64,000 nt of DNA from Pseudoalteromonas luteoviolacea DSM 6061 (GTDB taxonomy: Bacteria; Pseudomonadota; Gammaproteobacteria; Enterobacterales; Alteromonadaceae). The stretch covers positions 61,338-125,337 of the forward strand of contig NZ_AUYB01000093.1 of assembly GCF_001625655.1 (NCBI RefSeq), given 5' to 3'. Every line of letters starts with the position of its first letter. The first letter of the stretch is position 1. Shown in pieces: positions 56,362 to 64,000 of this stretch. Below the pieces are notes generated by a model. It was not told the origin of the DNA and made no database searches. It saw only the letters and a list, made by a program, of their open reading frames with translations. A program made the translations under genes and the position numbers.

Positions 56362-57087
56362 TTAATTTTCCTTTCTTGTTGTTTGTGTTTTTATTGGCGG
56401 GGAAAAGAGATCTTTTGCCCCTTCTGCGGGTGCACGCTCTACAGGCGTGTGTTCCACATGATTCTTATAAAGGTCTCGCTTTGCAGCTATCCAACCGTGC
56501 TTGCCATGGGATTCAAATACATAATTACCAGAAGATACTGTAAACTGACCATAAATAGCATTGCTGCCCACTGTCATTACCGAGTTATGAAAGCGATTGT
56601 CTGATCCAGTGACTTGTGCAAAGACACTTTTGTCACCATTGGGAAAGATATCTACTTGAGTTACTTCTGCGCGGTGCATTTCTGTTGTCTGCGGAATGGT
56701 TAGGTCAAATGTATCGCCAACCTCTAGCTGCTGCATAGCAGCAAGGTCAAACTCAACATAAGCTTCTTCACTAATATCTCTTACAAGCACACCAGCTTCT
56801 ACTAAAACCTCTTTCGCCTCTTCAGATATTGATGCAATTTCCCCAATATCCAATGGTAATCTCTCCATTTTTACAGTCGACTTTTTCGTTGCGATAGGAG
56901 CAATTTCCATTTCTGGTTTTGGTGAGTTTGCTACGCCAACCACCTCTAATTGATTTACATTTTTATCAATTTCCGGTGCAACTTCCTGCACGGTTTCAAT
57001 CGATTCAATTACATCATTAGGTTTAGAAAAAAACCAATAAGACACGGAAATACATGACAAAATCAGCAAAAAGGCAAGTTTCTTCAT
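56362..57087 (-). CDS. Anchored pro-region-like protein, putative partner of the metalloprotease
   Basis: A 241-residue protein with an N-terminal signal anchor (about 4-20) and a flexible, acidic and Pro-rich spacer to about 85. The globular part (about 100-215) reads EVGDTFDLTIPQTTEMHRAEV, VFAQVTGSDNRFHNSV and AIYGQFTVSSGNYVFESHGKHGWIAAKRD. This strand pattern (a domain with an Asn/Gly-rich turn, then YGxF and a final Gly-Trp) resembles the N-terminal pro-domains of secreted M12-type proteases, which are normally fused to the enzyme. Here it is a separate gene directly before a protease lacking one. A chaperone or inhibitor role in trans is inferred. Confidence 0.55.
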   Translation of the reverse strand: MKKLAFLLILSCISVSYWFFSKPNDVIESIETVQEVAPEIDKNVNQLEVVGVANSPKPEMEIAPIATKKSTVKMERLPLDIGEIASISEEAKEVLVEAGVLVRDISEEAYVEFDLAAMQQLEVGDTFDLTIPQTTEMHRAEVTQVDIFPNGDKSVFAQVTGSDNRFHNSVMTVGSNAIYGQFTVSSGNYVFESHGKHGWIAAKRDLYKNHVEHTPVERAPAEGAKDLFSPPIKTQTTRKEN

Positions 57088-57435
57088 TTTTTATTGTTCT
57101 TTTAATGGATACAGAGCGAATATAAAATGATCAAACAATTGTGTCAATAAAATTACACAATTATTTAACCAAGCACTAATTGTTATAACATAACGAATAA
57201 TCTATATTAGGTTTTGGTCAAAAATGCCTTTATATATAAATGCAAAATTCACAACACAATAAGGGAAAGGTTCAATGAGAGGCATAGAATAGATAATATA
57301 ACTAGTATTTTCATAGTGTTGAAATACGGACAAGAAAGGCGGCATAACTCCCCATATCAATTACTTTCCATTAAAGAGCGATTAAGCCATCCGTAAGAAG
57401 TAGTGCAAAAACACTAAAATGGGATGAATTCGGAA
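57088..57435. other. Intergenic region upstream of the pro-region/protease operon
   Basis: About 350 bp, AT-rich, with no gene that could be supported. It should hold the promoter of the minus-strand pair. A 60-codon + strand reading here has no ribosome site or family pattern. Confidence 0.35.
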
Positions 57436-57800
57436 TTATTTTGCTCGACAGTTTCTATTTCTTGTCTTGCCGATTTTCAAGTACTTTAACAAACTGGTGC
57501 AAATCTTTTTGAATCCCTTCTCATTACCACCTGCATATAAATGGACTTCTGCTGGTAGTAACTGACTCTTGTTAGAGTGCATCGCTTCAAGATCAAAAAT
57601 GACTTTACTATCATACCAATATGATGAACCCCCAATATATAAAACTCAAATAACGTCGGTGTTGTTAGCAAAATATAGGTACCCAACAAGCTGCCATTGC
57701 GTAACTTGTGTCATTGTTCAGAGCAGCGGGTAGCTTTGTTGTTTATCTGATAGCCTTTGGGCACTCGCACATATAGATCAGTAGTAGAGTATTCATCAAC
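57436..57800 (-). pseudogene. Remnant of an alpha/beta-hydrolase (esterase D-type) gene
   Basis: Translation in two frames joins into a recognisable esterase piece. One frame gives HKLRNGSLLGTYILLTTP and TLFEFYI (to about 57640). A one-base shift then gives IGGSSYWYDSKVIFDLEAMH and LLPAEVHLYAGGNEKG down to the stop at 57436. This matches the second half of the PF00756-type esterases, where GHSxGG precedes ATYILL.. and the GSSxWYD stretch. The catalytic GHS is missing (a stop, then His-Lys), and no N-terminal half remains upstream. So this is a decayed, truncated gene, not a sequencing slip alone. Confidence 0.65.
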
Positions 57801-57804
57801 AGTC

Positions 57805-59145
57805 TCATTGCGATAAAGACTCCTTTTGCAGATTTATTGAAGCCGTTATTTGGTGTTGCTCTAAATGCTTTTGACGTGCTTTCAGTACTTGAGCATCTAT
57901 TTTCTCGATTGACCTTGATAATTGAGTAAACTGTTGTTTGGTTAACTCGCTATTAGCAACGGTGCTGAATTCTAGACTTAAAGGATTGATTGGGCGACCG
58001 TCTTTGTGAACTTCGTAATGTAAGTGACGAGCTTGCGTCAACCCAGTATTGCCAAGGAACCCTATCACTTGACCTTGTTTTACTGAGCTCCCCGATTTGA
58101 TGCCTTGCGCAAAACCTTGTAAATGAGCATATAAGGTACGATAGTTATTTTGATGTTGCAGTATAACTCTATTACCAAAACTCCCTCCCCAACTCGCTTT
58201 TAGGACTTTACCATCCCCAGTTGCAAAAATAGGAGTGCCCAGTGGCGCACCAAAGTCGAGCCCTTTGTGTATGCGCGTAAACCCTAATACTGGATGCTTT
58301 CTTTTTCCATATGTCGATGACAATCGCGCGCCATTTAAAGGGGTTTTCAATAGGAAGCTATGTGCTGTTCTACCATCTGAAAAGTAGTATGCCTGATCTC
58401 CATGTTCATCTTCGTGAAGATAAAGGGTGTTTGCCTTTCCCGCTACAGAAAGGCTTATATACAATAACTCTTTAGGTTTCAATCGCGCACTAAGGGGGCT
58501 ATCTAAACTCAGTATATCGGCGTTATAGAGTATCTCTAATTCATCACTTGCATGTAGGGCCCGTTGAAAGTCGACGCGATATGACAAAACCAAGATTAGT
58601 TTATTAATGATACTCACAGGTATGTCTGCTGCTAACGCGCTACCAAACAAACTATCACCGATTTTTAGTTTGGCATGCTGATTAATTTGATGTGTCGTCA
58701 TACTCGACTCACTCGCATGCCACTTCCCCTCTAAAAGCCGCACATTCAGGGTTTTGGCAAAGCCTAAACCGAAAGTTACATCAGTAACTTGATGGTTAGT
58801 GTCTAGAGTGAGTATTAGTTTTGTGCCTACAGCAATTTTATTTAGGTCAAGCCAACCTCTTACAGCCGAAGCCAATGAAATTACTTGATGAGACCTGACA
58901 TTGAAGGGCCGTAAGGCCTCAATCAGTGATTGCCCAGCTTCGATAGTTATTAGCTCCGTCGATATGACTGCTTTTTTTGGTCCTACCGGTAATTTAACAT
59001 TCGCCTGTGAGATCTCAGGTTGGACAACTGCAAGCTCATCTTGTGATGATTTTGCAATGGTTACACAGGGCAGCGCTTCTTGTTTTAAGACACAACTCGC
59101 CCCTACCAGCACCACTGCGGCATAAAAAGTAAGATATCGTTTCAT
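57805..59145 (-). CDS. Exported M23 peptidase, OapA/MepM-like
   Basis: A 446-residue protein with an N-terminal signal (about 1-25). An OapA-like region (about 70-160; QSLIEALRPFNVRSHQVISL, LNKIAVGTKLILTLD) is followed by a long spacer. The M23 zinc domain (about 290-400) has RIHKGLDFGAPLGTPI (first His and Asp), YAHLQGF and HLHYEVHKDG. It would cut peptidoglycan cross-bridges in the periplasm. It starts 2 bp after the M56/M23 gene in the BlaI operon and so is probably controlled by BlaI. A spare Cys near the signal end is not in a good lipobox. Confidence 0.87.
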   Translation of the reverse strand: MKRYLTFYAAVVLVGASCVLKQEALPCVTIAKSSQDELAVVQPEISQANVKLPVGPKKAVISTELITIEAGQSLIEALRPFNVRSHQVISLASAVRGWLDLNKIAVGTKLILTLDTNHQVTDVTFGLGFAKTLNVRLLEGKWHASESSMTTHQINQHAKLKIGDSLFGSALAADIPVSIINKLILVLSYRVDFQRALHASDELEILYNADILSLDSPLSARLKPKELLYISLSVAGKANTLYLHEDEHGDQAYYFSDGRTAHSFLLKTPLNGARLSSTYGKRKHPVLGFTRIHKGLDFGAPLGTPIFATGDGKVLKASWGGSFGNRVILQHQNNYRTLYAHLQGFAQGIKSGSSVKQGQVIGFLGNTGLTQARHLHYEVHKDGRPINPLSLEFSTVANSELTKQQFTQLSRSIEKIDAQVLKARQKHLEQHQITASINLQKESLSQ

Positions 59146-59147
59146 AG

Positions 59148-59753
59148 TTATTTGAGGTCTAAAACAGCCAGAGGGTTAAGCCTTTGCTCTTTGTGAATCA
59201 GTTCTAAGTGAAGATGCGGACCTGTCACCCTACCGGTTTCTCCTAGCGTACCAATGTGCTGCCTCCCTTTCACTGCTTGACCTTTTTCCACATCAATACT
59301 ATCCAAGTGCGCATATAAACTCTGGTAACCATTACTATGCTGCAGTAATACCACTTTGCCATATCGTTCAGGTAAAGTGGTATCATCTGCCACCAACACA
59401 TGGCCTTTTGCAATCGCAACTATGGGGCTGCCAATTGGCGCCACCAGATCCATACCTCCGTGAGGCTTCATGTTTCTAAACTGTGAAATGTGCCCATAGT
59501 AAGAACTGATTTTAAAATCGCGCATGGGGTTGTGCCAACCAGCGTCCATGGTATGTAAAAATGGCGCAGCCTTTATATTGAGAGCAGCAAGAATCATGCT
59601 GGTAAAGAGTAATCCTAAAAGCAATAAAAATGGTTGTGTGGGCTCTGGTTTAACAATATTTTTGAGTCTTGATTTATAGTCATCAAGTGTAAGTGCCTCA
59701 GATGAAAAATAGACAACACCTGTTACATTTTTTGACTCTACAGAACGCTTCAA
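59148..59753 (-). pseudogene. C-terminal M23 segment of a frame-broken M23/M56 metallopeptidase
   Basis: A reading of 201 codons. Residues 1-40 (KRSVESKNVTG, KSRLKNIVKP) look like the tail of an M56 protein. They continue the previous frame exactly if one base is restored in the A run near 59790, giving KLKKSGYAATLLAVLKRSVE. A membrane helix (about 42-62) is followed by a complete M23 domain: PHGGMDLVAPIGSP, LYAHLDS and GPHLHLELIH. In RefSeq usage such fusions are called M23/M56 family metallopeptidases. It may still be translated alone, since its ATG overlaps the preceding stop by 4 bp. Confidence 0.75.
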
Positions 59754-60208
59754 GACAGCCAGTAAAGTGGCAGCATACCCACTTTTTTCAGTTTGTAAGT
59801 TGTCACTGTTATTTGATCACAACGACACTCCATTGCGCTTATAAATGCCATCTCCATTTTTCGAATGAACGGATTAAACCAAAATAGGCAACTTAGAACA
59901 CGCCATATAACAATGGCAATATGATCGTTATTACGTATATGCACCAATTCATGGTAAACCAAGGTTTGTTGTTGAGCTAAATCTAAGTGCTTAAAATAAC
60001 TTGGAATGATTACTTTGGGCTTGACTAGTCCAAACACAAAAGGTGACGCGCTAGTGGGTAATTCAACACAAGGTGTATCTGTCCAAGGTAGTTGAGTGAG
60101 CTCAAATACAGATACGCGTTTTGCAAGTTTGAACCAATTAATCATCAACCGCGCTAGTCTGTAAATACTAACACCCAAAATAATTGCGAGCATAAATTGC
60201 AACAACAC
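59750..60208 (-). pseudogene. Middle segment of a frame-broken M23/M56 metallopeptidase
   Basis: A 152-codon reading with the M56 (BlaR1-type) zinc motif: VYHELVHIRNNDHIA (HExxH). A membrane helix lies upstream (FMLAIILGVSIYRLARL), followed by the RVLSCLFWFNPFI helix and the third-ligand-like MECRCDQ. It is out of frame both with the preceding N-terminal segment (shift near 60207, where GAG-GTG would restore it) and with the following M23 segment (shift near 59790). The last ten residues before its stop are frameshifted. Confidence 0.75.
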
Positions 60209-60483
60209 TCGGGTTCAATTATCCATGAGTTGGTGTAGGTGTCACTGAGCTTTATTTGCTTTTGTTCTACGTAGCTACTCACATCTAGCAGCACTTTGGG
60301 CACGTTGCCTGCAGTGTTATCAATGTCCAATGGTATGATTGGCAGTAAGGTTAAAAATAACACCACCACAAACGGGTTGATGTAGGGTGCTTGATGGACA
60401 CATGTTTGGCAAAATAAAATAAAACACAGCTCACTACCAACCAAAGTAGCACCATAGAAATAGGGCCGATTAGTGCGGACCAT
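60154..60483 (-). pseudogene. N-terminal membrane segment of a frame-broken M23/M56 metallopeptidase
   Basis: A 109-codon reading starting 11 bp after the BlaI stop. It has two hydrophobic segments (GATLVGSELCFILFCQTC and NPFVVVLFLTLLPIIPLDI), as expected for the start of a BlaR1/M56 protein. The last residues after WIIEPE (CCCNLCSQLFW) are the out-of-frame tail. With one base restored near 60207 and one near 59790, the whole of 60483-59148 reads as a single protein of 445 residues. Confidence 0.7.
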
Positions 60484-60494
60484 ACCATTGCCGA

Positions 60495-60869
60495 CTACTC
60501 CTGTTCCTTGTTACTTAATTCGTCGAGCAACGTTTCCAGCTCATCCAGTTCCTCGGCTTCAATTAATCGACTGTCTGCAAACATAGCCACTGGCAATGGT
60601 CCATCAAGCTCTAGCACAGACTTAGCAAAGTCTTGCGCATAGGCAGCCAGCGTTGGTACCTTTTTCACTTCTGCTGTAAATGTCTTTTTGTTACCCAACT
60701 CGCCAGTCTTTAAGAGGCCTTTTTCACTCATGCGCTCCAAGGTCTTACGTGTTGAAGAATAACTCCATGCAAACTCGGCCTCAATCGCATCATGGATTTC
60801 TCGGGCTGCCCTTGGTTCTTTTTTCCATAACAGTTTTAATATCTCTAACTCAGTGCTATTCGGTTTCAT
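60495..60869 (-). CDS. BlaI/MecI-family transcriptional repressor
   Basis: About 124 residues from the ATG at 60869 (MKPNSTELEIL). The in-frame start at 60899 would lie inside the operator and adds ten residues. The winged helix reads LEILKLLWKKEPRAAREIHDAI with the recognition helix SYSSTRKTLERMSEKGLLK, followed by a helical dimerisation tail. BlaI proteins repress until a cognate M56 sensor protease cleaves or inactivates them; the M56 gene directly downstream is that partner by position. A palindrome with an ACATATGT core lies 13 bp upstream of the start. Confidence 0.88.
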   Translation of the reverse strand: MKPNSTELEILKLLWKKEPRAAREIHDAIEAEFAWSYSSTRKTLERMSEKGLLKTGELGNKKTFTAEVKKVPTLAAYAQDFAKSVLELDGPLPVAMFADSRLIEAEELDELETLLDELSNKEQE

Positions 60870-60881
60870 ATCAATCTCCAT

Positions 60882-60899
60882 GTGTGACATATGTCGCAC
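60882..60899. promoter_or_regulatory. Probable BlaI operator
   Basis: GTGTGACATATGTCGCAC is a near-perfect 18-bp palindrome with one mismatched pair. Its centre ACATATGT fits the ACAnnTGT core of BlaI/MecI/CopY operators (TACAnnTGTA). It sits just upstream of the blaI-like start, as expected for autoregulation. Confidence 0.7.
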
Positions 60900-60949
60900 T
60901 TAAAAGCAAAACTCAATAATGCTTAATAAATACAAATAGCTGAAAAGGG

Positions 60950-61756
60950 TTAGTTTAAATTTAATGCTTGTTTCGTTTGCGCAAGATAAGTTTGAGAAAC
61001 GGGGACTTCATCACCATTTTTTAATATAAGAAGCAGCTTTCTACCTGTTTTTTTAGTTGAGCTGACAGCTTCTTTTGCTACCCACCACGAGCGATGAGTT
61101 TGAAAGCCTGGGAATGTTTCAAGGTGTTGGAGCGCATCTTTAAAACGCATTAGTAGAAGGTGCTCTCCTTTATCTGTGGTAACCCTTAGATAGTGATCAT
61201 CCATTTGCAAACACAGTAATGTTCCGCGTTTTTCCAAGGGCAGCTTACTCAAAAACTCCATTAAGCGCCGATCTTGAATCGATGCAACATGTGATTCACC
61301 ATCTTCTATTTGCTGTTGCTGCTCGCCTATTAGCTGATGCTGTGCTTTAACATAATCCTTAATGATACTAATGAGCGTGATAAAACCACCAATGAAGAGG
61401 CTCGCAATAATAGAGGAGATCACTGAGGACCAATAACTCTGTTGTAACGAAAAAAACAAATCGATGATAAAAGGGGCGATTAGTCCCAGCAACACACTCG
61501 CAACTGAAGTCGATACCCCCAATGATATCCATTTTTGCCAGCGTATTTCACTTATTACCAGAGCCAAAACTTTATCACCCACTCTGATGGCTGGAGCATA
61601 CAATGCATAACCGCTAAAGCACATGACTAACCAGAAGCTGAGAGCATACAAGTAGCCCACATTATGCATACCAAATGGTTTTAAAAAGGCTAAAAAGCCA
61701 GCGAAGGCGAATACCACAATGCAATCTGAGACTATTTTCCTTATTGGCAATATCAT
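60950..61756 (-). CDS. Membrane-bound LytTR-domain transcriptional regulator
   Basis: A 268-residue protein with four membrane helices in the first 150 residues (for example CIVVFAFAGFLAFL, LYALSFWLVMCFSGYALYA) and a C-terminal LytTR DNA-binding domain (about 165-268: LLCLQMDDHYLRVTTDKGEHLLLM, GFQTHRSWWVAKEAV, LKNGDEVPVSQTYLAQ). AAAGG precedes the ATG. There is no receiver domain, so it senses directly through the membrane part. It is divergent from the DUF2141-carotenoid oxygenase pair across 185 bp that contain short direct repeats, so it may control them. Confidence 0.87.
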   Translation of the reverse strand: MILPIRKIVSDCIVVFAFAGFLAFLKPFGMHNVGYLYALSFWLVMCFSGYALYAPAIRVGDKVLALVISEIRWQKWISLGVSTSVASVLLGLIAPFIIDLFFSLQQSYWSSVISSIIASLFIGGFITLISIIKDYVKAQHQLIGEQQQQIEDGESHVASIQDRRLMEFLSKLPLEKRGTLLCLQMDDHYLRVTTDKGEHLLLMRFKDALQHLETFPGFQTHRSWWVAKEAVSSTKKTGRKLLLILKNGDEVPVSQTYLAQTKQALNLN

Positions 61757-61791
61757 AATTAACCTTTGAATTTATTATTTATTTTTTTCAT

Positions 61792-61851
61792 TTTCACGAA
61801 TCGCCAAACAGCCTAACGCATTTCACGAAGTATTTACCCCCTTCGCGAAAG
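61792..61851. promoter_or_regulatory. Direct repeats in the LytTR/DUF2141 divergent region
   Basis: TTTCACGAA occurs twice (61792-61800 and 61821-61829), 29 bp apart, followed by a near-palindrome CTTCGCGAAAG (61841-61851). LytTR proteins bind spaced direct repeats, so these may be operator sites. They do not match the usual LytTR repeat consensus. Confidence 0.35.
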
Positions 61852-61941
61852 GTTGATTGTCCTACCGCCCTTCGCATTTTATCTTTTTTACCACAGAGCG
61901 CAATTAAACGCTGACTCAACATAACCTACTTGGAGTAAAAA

Positions 61942-62352
61942 ATGAAAACACTAATAGCTACACTAGCATGTATGAGCGCCCCATTATTCGCAGCAGAACT
62001 TAAGCTTACTATTAACGATGTAAATGCAAAACCAGGAAAAATATACATTGAAATGTTTAAAGGAAAGCAACCTTATCTGGCAGGGGACTCATATACAGCA
62101 ACCATAGTTAGAGCGAAAAATGGTACGGTCTCCACGCAATTTAATAATTTAGAGCCAGGAAATTACGCCATTCGTTTATTTCATGATGAAAATAACAATG
62201 CACAACTAGATACCAATTTGTTTGGTATACCCACAGAAGGCGTTAGCTTCTCCAACAATGCCACTATGCAATTTGGCCCTCCTTCCTATGAAGAGATGAC
62301 AATTACGATTTCGCAGGGCGCCAATGCCGAGTCAATGGCCATAAGTTATTAA
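61942..62352 (+). CDS. DUF2141 periplasmic protein
   Basis: A 136-residue exported protein (signal about 1-18, ending LFAAE). The core GKIYIEMFKGKQPYL, FNNLEPGNYAIRLFHDENNNAQLDTNLFGIPTEG and SNNATMQFGPPSYEE are the standard DUF2141 features: a small beta-sandwich with an Asp/Asn-rich turn. Function of the family is unknown. It lies 12 bp before the carotenoid oxygenase gene and is co-transcribed with it. Confidence 0.88.
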   Translation: MKTLIATLACMSAPLFAAELKLTINDVNAKPGKIYIEMFKGKQPYLAGDSYTATIVRAKNGTVSTQFNNLEPGNYAIRLFHDENNNAQLDTNLFGIPTEGVSFSNNATMQFGPPSYEEMTITISQGANAESMAISY

Positions 62353-62364
62353 GGAGCACAAATT

Positions 62365-63903
62365 ATGGAACGTCGACAATTCATCAAAGGTATGGTGGCA
62401 GCGCCAGTTGTACATGCAGTTTCGCCTAATGTAGTCCTAGCAGCCAATAGCAAGACCAATGAGTCGTTAATACTTAATCTAAAACGCTTTAACGCCGCAT
62501 TGGAACAACACCCAGAACTGATTGGCTTTAAAGGTACTGAAACTAACCTGTCTCCTCAAGAATTAACAATTGAGGGGAAGTTGCCGACGGATTTAACCGG
62601 TCAGTTTTATCGCAACGGTCCAGGTCGTCACCACAGACAAAAAGAGCGCTATCTTCATTTATTTGAGGGAGACGGCATGGTACATCGGTTCAGTATTGGC
62701 AATCATAAGGTTCGCCATCAGGCCAAATTTGTACGAACCGATAAGTTCAAACAAGAAGAACAAGCGGGAAAGTACCTATACTCAGGCCCAGATAGTAAAC
62801 TAGCGAATAGCCTGCCTATACCTTCACCCGATTCAATCAATACTGCAAACACCAATGTATTGCCTGTTAATGGTGAACTCTGGGCGCTATGGGAAGCAGG
62901 CTCTGCAACGGCCATTGATAGTAATACTCTAAATACCAAAGGGCTAGTTAATATTGGTGAAGACACTCCAAATGAGCAGAGTTTAAAAGGCCTCCCCTTC
63001 TCCGCACACCCAAAGATAGAAGCTGACGGAACTATATGGAATTTTGGTTACGCACAATCAGGCCATGTAGTGTTATATCAGATAAGTCGATTTGGTAAAT
63101 TGCTAAACGTTGGCATGATAAACACCGGATTCAAAGGTGGCATGTTGCATGATTTTTTAATCACAGAACGTCATCTCATACTGCTTATGCCATCTTTGAA
63201 ACGTAATAGAACAATTGAAGGTCACTTCTCATCAATTCAGTTTAATGCTCAGCAAGCGATGGAAGTGTTTATCATTGATAAGCAAAGCTTCAACACAGTG
63301 AAACGATACGAATTAGAACCAGGGTTTGTTTTTCACTTTGGTAATGCATGGGAAGATAAGCAGGGTAATATTCATTTTGATGCCAGTCTTTACCCCAATG
63401 GTGAAGTACTGCAGCATATGACAAAGATAATGCAGGGATCTGATAACGTTCCCCTTTCTCCTGCAAATACTGTGCTATTTACACTGTACAAAAATGGCAA
63501 AGTTAGAAAACGTATCGTTGATGGTATTAGTGAATTTCCTCGGATCTATAGCCACTTAACAGGAAAGCAGAACAATAAGTTATTTACACTTTCCTCAGTG
63601 CAAAGTGACGTTTGGAGTGACAGTGTCAGGCGTATCGATCTCAACTCGGAGAAACAAGACACCTATACCTACGGAAAAGATTTCTTAGTTGAAGAACATG
63701 TATTAGTTAATCAAAATAATAAAGAGTCCGGTGGCTACCTTATTGGAACAGCTCTACATATACCGAGCAAGCGAACTTGTTTAAACATACTTCGTGCTGA
63801 TGACGTCTCAGCCGGGCCTATTTGTCGCGCTTGGCTTCCACATGTTATCCCTTTGGGCTTTCATGGAAATTTTATGCCTACTGTTCAGGCAAAAGGCTAC
63901 TGA
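62365..63903 (+). CDS. Carotenoid oxygenase family protein with Tat signal
   Basis: A 512-residue protein. The N-terminus MERRQFIKGMVAAP carries a twin-Arg pattern and a hydrophobic stretch, so export by Tat is likely. The body fits the carotenoid/stilbene oxygenase (RPE65) propeller: LTGQFYRNGPGRHHRQ, HLFEGDGMVHRFSI, and the four iron-binding His in FSAHPKIE, MLHDFLIT, FVFHFGN and GFHGNFMP. The enzyme would cleave a polyene or stilbene double bond with O2. Export of such an enzyme is unusual and raises the question of the substrate. It follows the DUF2141 gene. Confidence 0.88.
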   Translation: MERRQFIKGMVAAPVVHAVSPNVVLAANSKTNESLILNLKRFNAALEQHPELIGFKGTETNLSPQELTIEGKLPTDLTGQFYRNGPGRHHRQKERYLHLFEGDGMVHRFSIGNHKVRHQAKFVRTDKFKQEEQAGKYLYSGPDSKLANSLPIPSPDSINTANTNVLPVNGELWALWEAGSATAIDSNTLNTKGLVNIGEDTPNEQSLKGLPFSAHPKIEADGTIWNFGYAQSGHVVLYQISRFGKLLNVGMINTGFKGGMLHDFLITERHLILLMPSLKRNRTIEGHFSSIQFNAQQAMEVFIIDKQSFNTVKRYELEPGFVFHFGNAWEDKQGNIHFDASLYPNGEVLQHMTKIMQGSDNVPLSPANTVLFTLYKNGKVRKRIVDGISEFPRIYSHLTGKQNNKLFTLSSVQSDVWSDSVRRIDLNSEKQDTYTYGKDFLVEEHVLVNQNNKESGGYLIGTALHIPSKRTCLNILRADDVSAGPICRAWLPHVIPLGFHGNFMPTVQAKGY

Positions 63904-64000
63904 CTGTGAACGAAGTGATTACAGTTCTTTTGCACAAGGGTGACGAATGACCGAAACAAAGTTTCGCAGTATGAGGAAGTGAGCGCATGGATGCGCGATG

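Overview
The window looks like chromosome of a marine gammaproteobacterium of the Alteromonadales, most like Pseudoalteromonas. This is inferred from gene content: three TonB-dependent receptors, many secreted proteases with PKD/PPC/cadherin-like domains and a GlyGly-CTERM tail, several chemoreceptors, a M23/M56 peptidase locus and a DUF2141-carotenoid oxygenase pair, in moderately AT-rich DNA. No rRNA, tRNA, CRISPR array, transposase or prophage gene was seen. No close relative could be compared.

Layout. 1-3.2 kb: a transglutaminase-like/TPR lipoprotein and a secreted trypsin-like protease. 3.2-6.0 kb: a peptidase-plus-barrel gene split by a frameshift. 6.1-12.1 kb: a small membrane protein behind a Fur-like box, an NtrY/NtrC-type two-component pair, a hexose-6-phosphate mutarotase and a Cache chemoreceptor. 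12.3-15.7 kb: tandem paralogous porins and a YbaN-like protein. 15.7-22.7 kb: a four-gene operon (cadherin-like lipoprotein, TonB receptor, 75-aa protein, di-haem MauG-type enzyme) behind a Fur-like site. 22.8-26.3 kb: a haem-type TonB receptor with a strong Fur box, divergent from DUF4920 and PepSY genes. 26.4-28 kb: small genes including a signal peptidase II. 28-32 kb: a BLUF photoreceptor between two chemoreceptors. 32.2-34.9 kb: a third Fur-boxed TonB receptor, with a CxxC in its plug, coupled to a thioredoxin-fold protein.

35-38.5 kb: hybrid kinase, periplasmic binding protein and LuxR-type regulator. 38.6-42.2 kb: a 1212-residue LamG/tectonin/Gly-Ala-rich secreted protein. 42.5-48.7 kb: a DUF417 protein, a CHASE-GGDEF cyclase, an RhlE helicase and an OmpR-type two-component pair. 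48.8-51.7 kb: a lipoprotein and a reprolysin-like metalloprotease. 51.7-52.9 kb: a gene-poor stretch with an eight-unit 17-bp tandem repeat and a 49-aa putative secreted peptide. 52.9-57.1 kb: a CadC-like regulator, then a metalloprotease whose pro-region appears to be a separate gene. 57.4-60.9 kb: an esterase relic, then an M23 peptidase, a frame-broken M56/M23 gene and a BlaI repressor with a palindromic operator. 60.9-63.9 kb: a LytTR regulator divergent from DUF2141 and carotenoid oxygenase genes.

The main themes are iron or metal acquisition (four Fur-like boxes, three TonB receptors), extracellular proteolysis and signal reception. Two genes (3.2-6.0 and 59.1-60.5 kb) are interrupted by three apparent single-base deletions at short homopolymers. 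These could be sequence errors or real mutations.
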